Of a stretch of 64,000 nt of DNA, positions 44,940 through 53,155 are shown piece after piece. Origin of the DNA: Chloroflexota bacterium. GTDB lineage: Bacteria > Chloroflexota > UBA6077 > JACCZL01. The notes under the pieces were generated by a model. The model saw only the letters and a list, made by a program, of their open reading frames with translations. It had not been told where the DNA came from and made no database searches. The first letter of the stretch is position 1. Every line of letters begins with the position of its first letter. Location: positions 1 to 64,000 of the forward strand of contig JADLFM010000141.1 in NCBI GenBank assembly GCA_020845495.1, given 5' to 3'. The position numbers were made by a program, and so were the translations under genes.

Positions 44940-45809
44940 ATGCAGGTCGTGCGCTTTCGGGCGGCTGACGGAACGGTCGCCCTCGGAGCCTTTCGCAACG
45001 ATCGGGTCGTGGCCCGCTTCAAGCCGCCGGCGGCGACGCTGCCGGACCTGCTGCGGTTACCGCTCGCCGAGTTTCGCGCGGTGATCGAGCGAACCGTCGC
45101 GGTCAGCGGCCCCCCAGAGGCCCGGACGACTCTCCTGCCACCCATCGACGGGCTGATGGAAGTCTGGGCGGCCGGCGTGACCTACAAGCGCTCCGAGGAG
45201 GCGCGCATGGAGGAGAGCGGCACCCCGGACGTGTACTCGAAGGTGTACTCGGCCGAGCGCCCCGAGATCTTCCTGAAGGCGACGCCACGTCGAGTGGTCG
45301 GGCCGGACGGGACGGTCGTGATTCGGGCTGACTCGACCTGGGACGTGCCCGAGCCGGAGCTCGCCATCGTCGTCAACGCGCACGCCGAGATCGTCGGGTA
45401 CACCGTGGCCGACGACGTGAGCTCGCGCAGCATCGAGGGCGAGAATCCGCTCTATCTTCCCCAGGCAAAGCTGTATCACGGCGCATGCGCGCTGGGGCCG
45501 GGGATCACGCCGGCCTGGGAAGTCCCGGACCCGTACGACCTGGCCATCTGGATGGCGATCGAGCGCGACGGCGAAGTCATCTGGGAGGGCGAGACCCGCA
45601 CCAGTGAGCTCAAGCGGCGCCTCGACGAACTGGTCACATACCTGTTCCGTGAGGACGACTTTCCGGACGGTGCCATCATCAGCACTGGGACGGCGCTCGT
45701 GCCGGACAGCCCGTTCACGCTGGAGGACGGCGACGTTGTAGATATCGCCATCGACCGCCTCGGCTCGATCCGCACGTCGGTAGTCCGAGGGAAGGCGGGC
45801 GCGCGGTAG
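44940..45809 (+). CDS. Fumarylacetoacetate hydrolase (FAH) family protein
   Basis: 289 residues. The FAH fold carries metal ligands in EPELAIVV and further down in [16 protein letters not shown], with the conserved [13 protein letters not shown]. The stretch [19 protein letters not shown] is typical of the branch that includes 2-keto-3-deoxy-sugar-acid dehydratases (arabinonate/KdaD-like), so a role in sugar-acid breakdown is a fair guess; a C-C hydrolase in aromatic degradation is the alternative. ATG 44940 has GGAGG about ten bases upstream. Convergent with the LLM oxidoreductase. Confidence 0.88.
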   Translation: MQVVRFRAADGTVALGAFRNDRVVARFKPPAATLPDLLRLPLAEFRAVIERTVAVSGPPEARTTLLPPIDGLMEVWAAGVTYKRSEEARMEESGTPDVYSKVYSAERPEIFLKATPRRVVGPDGTVVIRADSTWDVPEPELAIVVNAHAEIVGYTVADDVSSRSIEGENPLYLPQAKLYHGACALGPGITPAWEVPDPYDLAIWMAIERDGEVIWEGETRTSELKRRLDELVTYLFREDDFPDGAIISTGTALVPDSPFTLEDGDVVDIAIDRLGSIRTSVVRGKAGAR

Positions 45810-45883
45810 CGTACTGGTAGCAGCGCGACGTGCTGACGACGAGTGACGCACTGCCCGGGCGGCGTGCCGGGGCTGACGTGGGG

Positions 45884-46768
45884 TCAGGCGGATGACGGCG
45901 TGCTGCTCGCGGCGTCGCGCAGGCTCGGCAGTACGTCGGCGGCGATCTTCTCGAGCGTCGGAAACTGTGCCGGGCCGGGCTGGTCGATGATGAACTCGTT
46001 GACGCCGGCCTCTCGGTACCGTCCGACCATGTCGAGGAAGGCGTCGGTCGAATCCCAGGGATCGGACGGCATCAACGCCGCCCAGCCATACAGCCCGCGC
46101 CAGATCTCGCCAGGGTCGCGCCCGATGTTGGCGCAGTGGGCATCCAGGATCTCGTTGCGCTGGCGGATCTCCTCGGGCGTCCCAAACGAGTTCCAGGCAT
46201 CGGCATACTCCGCGACGATCCGGAGCATCTTGGGGCCGTGTGCGCCGAGGGTGAGGGGTGGTCGAGGTTGCTGGATGGGGCGCGGACGGAAGGCTGCCTC
46301 GTGCAACTGGTAGTGGCGCCCCTGGTAGCTGGTAACCTCCTGGCGTAGCAGCCGGTCGACGACCTCGACGGCCTCCCGGAACCGCCCGGTGAGCTCGGCT
46401 GGCGATGGGAACTCGATCCCGAACATGGTGTGCTCGGGCACGTACCAGCCGGCCCCCAGGCCGATGTCGAGCCGGCCGCCGGAGATGTGGTCGATCGTCG
46501 CGGCCATCTTGGCCACCAGTGGCGGGTGGCGAAAGGTGTTACAGGAGACGAGGACCCCGATGCGCGCCCGCGTCGTCTGGGTCGCCAGGGCCGCGAGCAG
46601 CGTCCAGCCTTCATAGTACGGCCCGTTCGGGCGGCTGGGCTGCACGTAATGGTCGCAGTCCCGGAGGCTATCGAAGCCGAGGCCCTCGTAGTAGCGCCAG
46701 CGTTCGGCGGTCGTGGTCCAGTCCATGTTCTGGTCGGTGCAGATCCCAAAGCGGAGTCCTGCCGGCAC
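45884..46768 (-). CDS. LLM-class flavin-dependent oxidoreductase
   Basis: 294 residues with a luciferase-like TIM barrel: FGICTDQNMDWTTTAERWRY, ARIGVLVSCNTFRHPPLVAK, HISGGRLDIGLGAGW and LGAHGPKMLRIVAEYAD. This is the F420- or FMN-dependent group often annotated as TIGR03560-like. GTG 46768 has an excellent AGGAGGTGGG just upstream. Substrate unknown. It points away from the bicupin, with the GC-rich repeat and promoter between them. Confidence 0.88.
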   Translation of the reverse strand: MPAGLRFGICTDQNMDWTTTAERWRYYEGLGFDSLRDCDHYVQPSRPNGPYYEGWTLLAALATQTTRARIGVLVSCNTFRHPPLVAKMAATIDHISGGRLDIGLGAGWYVPEHTMFGIEFPSPAELTGRFREAVEVVDRLLRQEVTSYQGRHYQLHEAAFRPRPIQQPRPPLTLGAHGPKMLRIVAEYADAWNSFGTPEEIRQRNEILDAHCANIGRDPGEIWRGLYGWAALMPSDPWDSTDAFLDMVGRYREAGVNEFIIDQPGPAQFPTLEKIAADVLPSLRDAASSTPSSA

Positions 46769-46843
46769 GTCCCACCTCCTCGGCTGCCCGAAGTATCCCC
46801 CGCCGAGTGGGACTCGTCAATCTGCGCGCTGCCCCGGACTTTT

Positions 46844-46894
46844 CTCTCACCCCGGCCCCGCTCCCGCGTGCGGAGAGGAGTCGGGCTGAGAGAG
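46844..46894. repeat. Dispersed GC-rich palindrome, diverged copy
   Basis: CTCTCACCCCGGCCCCG, a CTCCCGCGTGCGGAG core and a CTGAGAGAG end form a degraded version of the element found intact at 50806 and 50973. Confidence 0.7.
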
Positions 46895-46907
46895 CCCTTT
46901 AGCCGGA

Positions 46908-46940
46908 TTGACCGCTGCCAATGATTGCATACAATATGCA
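46908..46940 (+). promoter_or_regulatory. Promoter of the bicupin gene with an overlapping inverted repeat
   Basis: TTGACC (46908-46913) and TACAAT (46930-46935) are 16 bases apart, with a start near 46942 and a leader of about 25 bases. TGCATA-CAA-TATGCA at 46926-46940 is a perfect inverted repeat lying over the -10 box, the position of a repressor operator. GntR-type regulators often bind such AT-containing short palindromes, but none is encoded nearby. Confidence 0.6.
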
Positions 46941-46966
46941 GCATTCGACCGGACCTGGAGTCGACG

Positions 46967-47899
46967 ATGACCAACTTCTACGACACCTGGCTCGACCAGT
47001 CAGAGCGCATGGAATTGCTGGTCGATGAAGCGCCGCGCGTGGCGCGCGGCAAGGATCTCCAGTGGGAGCGGACCCGCCAGGACGCCCGCGCGGCCCTGAT
47101 GATCGCGCCCGAGACCGGCTTTACGACCGGCGGTAGCCTGATGATGAAAGCCGAGATCCCAGTCGGCTGGCACACCGGGCGGCACAGCCACGGCGAGGAG
47201 GCGATCTTCATCGTTCGGGGCAACGGCTACCTGCTCCTCGAAGACCAGCGCTACGACTTCCACAAGGGCACCGCGATCCACATCCCGTTCCGCGCCGAGC
47301 ACCAGTTGGTGAACGCGGGCGATGAAGCGGTCGTCTACATCTCGGGGCTGGCCTGGCCGCTCGAACAGACCACCTACATGGGCCGGATCGTCCAGGTCGA
47401 GGACTGTGGCGAGAACACCCCGGAGCGCCAGGCCGCTGCACCGGCCGAGCAGTCCCAGTACTGGCCGAAGGATGGCCGCCGGATCACCATGCACGAGGAC
47501 CAGTACGAGGTGTCCTCGGAGAACAAGCATGGTGCGACGTTCTTCTTGATGGGCCGCAACGGCAATAAGAATGGCTTCAAAGCGACCGCGGCGGCTGTGA
47601 GCTCGATGTTCGTGGAGCTACCGCGCTCGAAGAGCCACAGCCACGCCCATCCCGAGGCGTACCTGTACGCGCTCCAGGGCACCGGCTACTCCGAGATTGG
47701 TGGCAAGAACTACACCTGGGAAGAGGGCGACGCCGTCCACGTCCCGCCGGGGATGATGCACCACCAGCACTTCAACCCGACCGACAGCGAGACCAAGGAA
47801 CTGCGGTTCGAGTTCGGCATCCGTTACTGGTTCGTCGACCAGTGGGACGGGTATCAGACCATCGACCGGCATCTGCGCCCCACGCCCCTTGACGAGTGA
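46967..47899 (+). CDS. Bicupin protein
   Basis: 310 residues with two cupin domains. Cupin 1 has metal ligands in GWHTGRHSHGEEA (His69, His73, His75) and His112 in RAEHQLV. Cupin 2 has SHSHAHPEAYLYALQGTGYS (His224, His226, His228) and HHQHF. Both sites could bind metal. Related bicupins include gentisate dioxygenase-like enzymes and sugar-acid isomerases or lyases; the exact reaction is not evident. ATG 46967 has GGAG seven bases upstream, chosen over 46925. First gene of a three-gene same-strand series. Confidence 0.85.
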   Translation: MTNFYDTWLDQSERMELLVDEAPRVARGKDLQWERTRQDARAALMIAPETGFTTGGSLMMKAEIPVGWHTGRHSHGEEAIFIVRGNGYLLLEDQRYDFHKGTAIHIPFRAEHQLVNAGDEAVVYISGLAWPLEQTTYMGRIVQVEDCGENTPERQAAAPAEQSQYWPKDGRRITMHEDQYEVSSENKHGATFFLMGRNGNKNGFKATAAAVSSMFVELPRSKSHSHAHPEAYLYALQGTGYSEIGGKNYTWEEGDAVHVPPGMMHHQHFNPTDSETKELRFEFGIRYWFVDQWDGYQTIDRHLRPTPLDE

Positions 47900-47992
47900 C
47901 GGCCCGCGCGCTCGGCGTCTTAAGATGAAGAGAAGCCGTCTGGGCTCCCCGGCTGGCGGGCTGCCCGGCACGCAGGAGAGGATGAACCGATC

Positions 47993-49003
47993 ATGGGTAA
48001 GCTAACCCTCGGGTACAAGGCCTCGGCCGAGCAGTTCGGGCCGCGTGACCTGCTGGAGTTCGGCGTCTACGCGGAAGAGTGCGGGTTCGATAGCGTCGTC
48101 GTCAGCGACCACTTCCAGCCCTGGCGTCACACCGATGGCCACGCGCCGTACTCGTTCGTCTGGATCGCCGCGCTGGGCGAGCGGACGAAGCGGGTGATCC
48201 TCGGCACCAGCGTCGTCACGCCGACCTTCCGCTACAACCCTGCCATCGTGGCACAGGCGATGGGCACCCTCGACAACCTGTTCCCTGGCCGGGTCATGCT
48301 GGGCGTGGGGACCGGCGAGTCGCTGAACGAGGTGCCGGTCCTGGGCATCGAGTGGCCCGGCTTCAAGGAGCGCTTCGGCCGCCTCAAAGAGTCGATCGAC
48401 ATCATGCGGAAGCTGTGGACCGAGGACTTCGTCACCTACGACGGCGAGTACTTCCATACCCGGGAAGCGACCGTCTACGAGAAGCCGACCGGCCATCTCC
48501 CGCTCTATATCGCCGGTGCCGGCGCCTCGGCGGCGCGGTTGGCAGGCCGGGTCGCGGACGGCTTCATCTGCACGAGCGGCAAGGCCTGGGAGCTGTACAA
48601 GGACACCCTGCTGCCAGGCGTCCGCGAGGGTGCCGAGAAGGCTGGGCGCGACTACGACTCGATCGAGAAGATGATCGAGATGAAGGTGTCCTACGATACC
48701 GACCGTCAGCGGGCGCTCGAGGACACCAAGATCTGGGCGGCGCTCGCGCTGCCACCTGAGGCGAAGGTCGGGGTGGAAGACCCGCGTGAGATGGAGCGGC
48801 TTGCTGCCGCGCTACCGGTCGAGAAGGCCGCCAGCCGCTGGATCGTCTCGGACGACCCGGACGAGCAGGTCGAACGGATCAAGCCATACCTGGACATGGG
48901 CTTCACCCATCTGGTCTTCCACGCGCCGGGCAACGATCAAAAGCGGTCTCTCGAGTTGTACGCCCGCGACGTGCTACCCCGGCTTCGCAAGCTGGCGGGC
49001 TGA
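47993..49003 (+). CDS. fgd: F420-dependent glucose-6-phosphate dehydrogenase-like enzyme
   Basis: 336 residues, very like mycobacterial FGD1. From memory of FGD1, the key residues match: Glu13, Asp39-His40 and Trp44 in SDHFQPW, Glu109 in GTGESLNE, and the phosphate-binding Lys197, Lys258 and Arg282 one position earlier than FGD1 Lys198, Lys259 and Arg283. FGD oxidises glucose-6-phosphate to 6-phosphogluconolactone with F420. Conservation of the phosphate site favours a sugar phosphate substrate. ATG 47993 is preceded by AGGAGAGGA. The next gene starts nine bases after its stop, so the two are coupled. Confidence 0.9.
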   Translation: MGKLTLGYKASAEQFGPRDLLEFGVYAEECGFDSVVVSDHFQPWRHTDGHAPYSFVWIAALGERTKRVILGTSVVTPTFRYNPAIVAQAMGTLDNLFPGRVMLGVGTGESLNEVPVLGIEWPGFKERFGRLKESIDIMRKLWTEDFVTYDGEYFHTREATVYEKPTGHLPLYIAGAGASAARLAGRVADGFICTSGKAWELYKDTLLPGVREGAEKAGRDYDSIEKMIEMKVSYDTDRQRALEDTKIWAALALPPEAKVGVEDPREMERLAAALPVEKAASRWIVSDDPDEQVERIKPYLDMGFTHLVFHAPGNDQKRSLELYARDVLPRLRKLAG

Positions 49004-49012
49004 GGGGTATCG

Positions 49013-50782
49013 ATGACGACTGGCTCTGCCGCCCAGTATGGCTCAGACGTCCTGGTCGACCTGCTGGCCGGCCTGGACGTCCCATACGCTGCCTTCAACC
49101 CCGGCGCTAGCTTCCGAGGCTTGCACGACTCGCTCGTCAACTACGCTGGCGACCGCAAGCCTCGGACGATCATGTGCACCCACGAGGAGACGGCGGTCGC
49201 ACTGGCCCATGGCTACACCAAGGCGACCGGCCGGCCGATGACCGCGCTCATTCACGACGTGGTCGGTTTGCAGCACGCCAGCATGGCGATCTTCAACGCC
49301 TGGTGCGATCGGGTTCCGATCCTGCTGCTCGGCGGGAGCGGGCCGCAGGACGCCGCACTTCGCCGCCCCTGGATCGAGTGGATCCACACCGCGCTCGTCC
49401 AGGGCAACCTCGTCCGCGACTTCGTCAAATGGGACGACCAGCCGGTCAGCCTTCAGGGCGCCGTCGAGTCGATCCTCCGCAGCTGGCGGCTGATGCAGGC
49501 CGACCCGGCCGCGCCGGTCTACATCGCGCTCGATGCGACGATTCAGGAGGGGCCGGTGCCAGCCGGCTTCTCCCTCCCGTCGGACCTCGCCCGTTGGACC
49601 GAGCAGGCGTCGATTCAGGCCGATCCGGCCGGCCTCGACCGGCTGGCCGGCTGGCTCGCCGAGTCGCAGCGGCCAGTCATCCTGGCTGACCGGGTCGGGC
49701 GGGACGCAGGCGCCGCCGCCACGCTCCAGGAGCTTGCCGAGCTCCTCCAGGCGCCGGTCGTGGATCTCGGTGCGCGCTTCAACTTCCCCAGCACTCACTC
49801 CCTCGACGCGGCCGGTGCGAGTGGCGATCTGCTGCGTGAAGCCGACGTGGTGCTGGCGCTCGACCTCACCGACTTGTACGGGGCGCTCCGCACGCCGGAC
49901 CGCAACCGCCGGGCGCAAGGGTATGCGCCGCCCTCGGACGCGAAGGTCGCCTCGATCTCGACGGCCGAGCTCTTGGTCCGGAGCTGGACCTCCGACTACC
50001 AGCGCATTCAGCCGGTCGACCTCAACCTGGTGGGCGAGACTCGGCTAGCCCTGCCTGCACTCGTCACGCTCGTTCGGGAGCGGCTCACGGCGGCCTCCGG
50101 ACGCTCGATGGCCGAGGCACGGGCCGGGCGGGCGACTCGGCTCGCGAAGGCGGCGGCCGAGCGCCGTGCTGCCTGGGAGGCTCAGGCGCGCGAGGGGATC
50201 GATCGCTCAACGATCTCGACGGCGTTCTTCGGCCTCACCTTGCGTGAGGCGCTGAAGGGCCACGAGTGGGTCTTGGGGAACAGCGATCTGCGTGGCTGGA
50301 TCCGCCGCCTCTGGTCGGTCGAGCGACCGGAGCAGTGGCTCGGCGGCTCCGGCGGAGCCGGCCTCGGGTACGGGATCGGCGCGGCGCTCGGGGTTGGGCT
50401 GGCACACCTCGGCTCAGAGAAGGTCGTCGTCAACATCCAGCCGGATGGCGACCTGCTCTACGCCACGAGCGCCCTCTGGACGGCCGCGAGCGAGCGGCTG
50501 CCGCTCCTGACGGTCATGTGGAACAACCGCAGCTACTACAACTCCGAGGAGCACGCCGAGCGGATTGCCCGAACCCGGGGCCGCGACGTCGAGCGGCGGG
50601 GTATCGGGACGCGGCCCGAGGGCCCGTTCGTGGACTTCGCCACGGTGGCGCGGGGCTTCGACATGGAGGCCGAAGGCCCGATCGAGTCGCCGCGCGATCT
50701 GCCGGCCGCGCTCGAGCGGGGGATTCGCGCCGTCGCGGACGGCCGCCCCTACCTGCTGGACGTCATCACCGAAGCGCGCTGA
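49013..50782 (+). CDS. Thiamine-diphosphate-dependent enzyme (acetolactate-synthase-like superfamily)
   Basis: 589 residues with the three-domain ThDP layout. The catalytic Glu58 lies in CTHEETAVALAHGY. The C-terminal cofactor motif is NIQPDGDLLYATSALW with the NN end in VMWNNRSYYN. It resembles acetolactate synthases, benzoylformate decarboxylases and related enzymes, but I cannot assign a substrate. ATG 49013 has GAGGGGT just upstream. Tight coupling to the FGD-like gene suggests the two work on one pathway. Followed by two GC-rich palindromes, which may end the transcript. Confidence 0.88.
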   Translation: MTTGSAAQYGSDVLVDLLAGLDVPYAAFNPGASFRGLHDSLVNYAGDRKPRTIMCTHEETAVALAHGYTKATGRPMTALIHDVVGLQHASMAIFNAWCDRVPILLLGGSGPQDAALRRPWIEWIHTALVQGNLVRDFVKWDDQPVSLQGAVESILRSWRLMQADPAAPVYIALDATIQEGPVPAGFSLPSDLARWTEQASIQADPAGLDRLAGWLAESQRPVILADRVGRDAGAAATLQELAELLQAPVVDLGARFNFPSTHSLDAAGASGDLLREADVVLALDLTDLYGALRTPDRNRRAQGYAPPSDAKVASISTAELLVRSWTSDYQRIQPVDLNLVGETRLALPALVTLVRERLTAASGRSMAEARAGRATRLAKAAAERRAAWEAQAREGIDRSTISTAFFGLTLREALKGHEWVLGNSDLRGWIRRLWSVERPEQWLGGSGGAGLGYGIGAALGVGLAHLGSEKVVVNIQPDGDLLYATSALWTAASERLPLLTVMWNNRSYYNSEEHAERIARTRGRDVERRGIGTRPEGPFVDFATVARGFDMEAEGPIESPRDLPAALERGIRAVADGRPYLLDVITEAR

Positions 50783-50805
50783 TGGGCACCCCCACCCCGG
50801 ACGGT

Positions 50806-50865
50806 CCCCTCACCCCCTAACCCCCTCTCCCGCACGCGGGAGAGGGGGCTGGGGGGTGAGGGGGA
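50806..50865. repeat. GC-rich palindromic repeat, full copy
   Basis: CCCCCTCTCCCGC and its reverse complement flank a two-base centre (50821-50848), with outer CTCACCCCC and GGGGGTGAG arms. Stem is nearly perfect over about 25 bases. It lies just past the ThDP enzyme gene and could act as a terminator-like hairpin, though no T-run follows. Confidence 0.85.
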
Positions 50866-50972
50866 TCCGCGGCGCACGTCTCCTGAGAGCGCGTGTCTCC
50901 GTCGAGTGTATCGTCATGGGGAAAAGAACGACCTGCCCCGCGACCTTCAGGCTGATCGGGCGTCCCAACGGC

Positions 50973-51089
50973 ACCCCTCTCCCGCACGCGGGAGAGGGGC
51001 TGGGGGTGAGGGGATAACCCGGGGGAGAGGGGCCGGGGGTGAGGGGGTGAGGGGCCGGGGGTGAGGGGACACCCCGAGGGGTGAGGGAG
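50973..51089. repeat. GC-rich palindromic repeat, full copy plus tandem half copies
   Basis: A second full copy (core CCCCTCTCCCGCACGCGGG) is followed by at least three right-half units containing GGGGCCGGGGGTGAGGGG in tandem. The stretch 50866-51121 holds no gene beyond these units. The partial tandem copies suggest the element spreads by slippage or unequal exchange. Confidence 0.85.
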
Positions 51090-51121
51090 GTCACTCGGGG
51101 AGTCTGGTGCTCACTACCGTA

Positions 51122-52123
51122 TCAGTACTCATCGAAGAAGCGCTGCAACCGATCTGGGTCTGTCGTCTCCTGGAGGGCGAGCGTCAGCAGGACGCGAGCC
51201 TTCTGGGCCGTCAGGTTGTCGCCGCGCACGAAGCCATCGCTCCGCTCGACCGGGATGCGCCCGTCGCCGCCGCGATTCGCGAGCACCACCGCGACACCCT
51301 GCTCGACAGCGTCGCGCAGGGCCGGCAGTTGTTGGCGATGTGGCTTCCCGCTGAAGGAGAAGCCGTTCACGACGATCCCGCGTGCGCCGGCCTCCACGAA
51401 CGCCCGGACAGCGGCGCCATCGGCCCCGGCGTAGGTCATCGCGATGTCGACCCGAGGCAGCGCATCCCCGTCCGGCAGGCGGAGTTCCGACGACGCCGTG
51501 TGCCGCCGGGTCGGCGCCCTGTAGAAGGTGACCCGGTCGACCTCGACGGTGCCAAGCACGCCGTAGGTCCGTGAGGTGAAGCCGCTCGGCCGCTGGTTCG
51601 ACTTGGTGACCTCGCGGGCGCTCTGGATCTCCTCGTTCAACACGACCATCACGCCTTTGCCACGAGCTTCCAGCGACGCCGCGACGCGCACCGCGTCGAG
51701 CAGGTTTTTGTCGCCGTCGTTGCCGATGGTGGAGTGCTTGCGCTGCGAGCAGGCGACGACGATCGGCTTGTCGGTGCGCATCGTCAGGTGGAGGAAGTAG
51801 GCGGTCTCTTCGGCGGTGTAGGTGCCATGGGTCACGACGATGCCGTCGATGGCCGGATCGGCCGCTGCCTGGCTGACGGCGCGGCCGATGGTCAGCCACT
51901 CGGCCGGCGTGAACGTCTCGGCGCCCTCACGGAGCACGTCGACGATGTCGAGATCGGCGATCTTGCGGGGGTCGCCGTCCGGGTACCAGCGCTGGACGTC
52001 GGCAAGAACGTCCTCGATGCTGACACGGCCGTCCGGCCGGTTCGCGATCGTGCCGCCGGTGGCGACGATCTGAATCCGACGCCGCCGAGCGCCGGGGTCG
52101 GACAACAGACTGGATGATTGCAT
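51122..52123 (-). CDS. Asparaginase-family amidohydrolase with altered THGTDT motif
   Basis: 333 residues. The first catalytic Thr is in GGTIANRP (Thr25) and the Lys in AREVTKSN (Lys174). The second motif, normally THGTDT, reads THGTYT (Thr101, Tyr102), so the conserved Asp of the Thr-Asp-Lys triad is missing. The flexible active-site loop after GGTIA is also short and has no Tyr. It may hydrolyse an amide other than asparagine, or belong to a subfamily with this change. ATG 52123 has no ribosome site; TACTGT lies seven bases before it, consistent with a leaderless message. Confidence 0.85.
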   Translation of the reverse strand: MQSSSLLSDPGARRRRIQIVATGGTIANRPDGRVSIEDVLADVQRWYPDGDPRKIADLDIVDVLREGAETFTPAEWLTIGRAVSQAAADPAIDGIVVTHGTYTAEETAYFLHLTMRTDKPIVVACSQRKHSTIGNDGDKNLLDAVRVAASLEARGKGVMVVLNEEIQSAREVTKSNQRPSGFTSRTYGVLGTVEVDRVTFYRAPTRRHTASSELRLPDGDALPRVDIAMTYAGADGAAVRAFVEAGARGIVVNGFSFSGKPHRQQLPALRDAVEQGVAVVLANRGGDGRIPVERSDGFVRGDNLTAQKARVLLTLALQETTDPDRLQRFFDEY

Positions 52124-52327
52124 GAAATCTACAGTACCATCACCGCCACTCCTGTATCCAGGCGCGCGTATACTTAGTGGCACTGCGCGGCTACCGGTCG
52201 GAGACTTCACGCGGCATGCGCCCGCGTGTCATGGGAACGCAATGTTTCGCGTCCACCGCTTGAAGAGTGTATCCGTCGTCTCCACACCGACCGGCCGCGG
52301 GCCCGTCGAGTCTCGGAGCATGCCGCG

Positions 52328-53155
52328 ATGAGCACGCCTATGAGTGCATCGGCAAGCGCGCCGGCGGTCGCGCGTCGGCCGGCTCGGAGCGCCGTAGAGC
52401 GATGGGGCCCGATCCTCCGCTACGGCTCGATCCTGCTGCTGCTCGCGATCTGGGAGTATGCCGGGCGGACCGGCGAGCGGCTGCTGATCCCGCCCTTCAG
52501 TTCGACGGTCGAAGCGCTCATACAGATGACCCTCTCCGGCGAATTGCTCGGGGCGCTGGCGACGAGCAATCAGTCGCTGGTCATCGGGTTCGTTCTGACG
52601 GTGCTGTTCGGGGTGCCGCTGGGGCTCGTCCTCGGCCGCTTCCCGACGCTCGACCGCGCGGCCAGCCTCTACATCGACGTCTCGCTGGTGCTGCCGATGG
52701 TGGCGCTGATGCCGGTCGTCATCGTGGCACTCGGCATTACCTTGACGGCGCGGGTGGTGATCGTCGTGCTGTTCGCTATCCCGGGCCTGATCGTGAACGT
52801 CCGGACGGGCGTGCGCGGCGTCGACCCGCGATTGGTGGAGATGGCGCGGGCGTTCGGGGCGCGCGAGTGGGAGGTCTGGTGGAAGGTGACGCTGCCGGCG
52901 GCGCTGCCCGCGCTGATGGCGGGCCTGCGCTTCGCCGCGTCGCGCGCCGTGGTCGGCATGATCATCGTCGAGTTGACGCTGATCTCGGTCGGCGTGGGGC
53001 TGATCATTCAGAATGGCCGTGGCTCGTTCCAGCCGGACATCGTGTTCGCCGCGACGATCGTGGTGGCGGCTGAGGGCATGTTGATCGTCAGCCTGGCGCG
53101 ACGGCTGGAACAGGTGGTCGCGCCTGTGCGGCGCCGTGCGAAGGCGGCCTCATGA
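52328..53155 (+). CDS. NitT/TauT-type ABC transporter permease 1
   Basis: 275 residues with about six membrane helices, beginning ILRYGSILLLLAIWEYAGRT. The ATPase-contact loop reads EMARAFGAREWEVWWKVTLP. This family (SsuC, TauC, ThiX, pyrimidine permeases) imports sulfonates, taurine, nitrate, thiamine precursors and others. ATG 52328 is used; the frame opens at 52226 but upstream residues lack permease character. A TATACT word at 52169 may be part of a promoter, without a good -35. Stop overlaps the next ATG. Confidence 0.9.
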   Translation: MSTPMSASASAPAVARRPARSAVERWGPILRYGSILLLLAIWEYAGRTGERLLIPPFSSTVEALIQMTLSGELLGALATSNQSLVIGFVLTVLFGVPLGLVLGRFPTLDRAASLYIDVSLVLPMVALMPVVIVALGITLTARVVIVVLFAIPGLIVNVRTGVRGVDPRLVEMARAFGAREWEVWWKVTLPAALPALMAGLRFAASRAVVGMIIVELTLISVGVGLIIQNGRGSFQPDIVFAATIVVAAEGMLIVSLARRLEQVVAPVRRRAKAAS

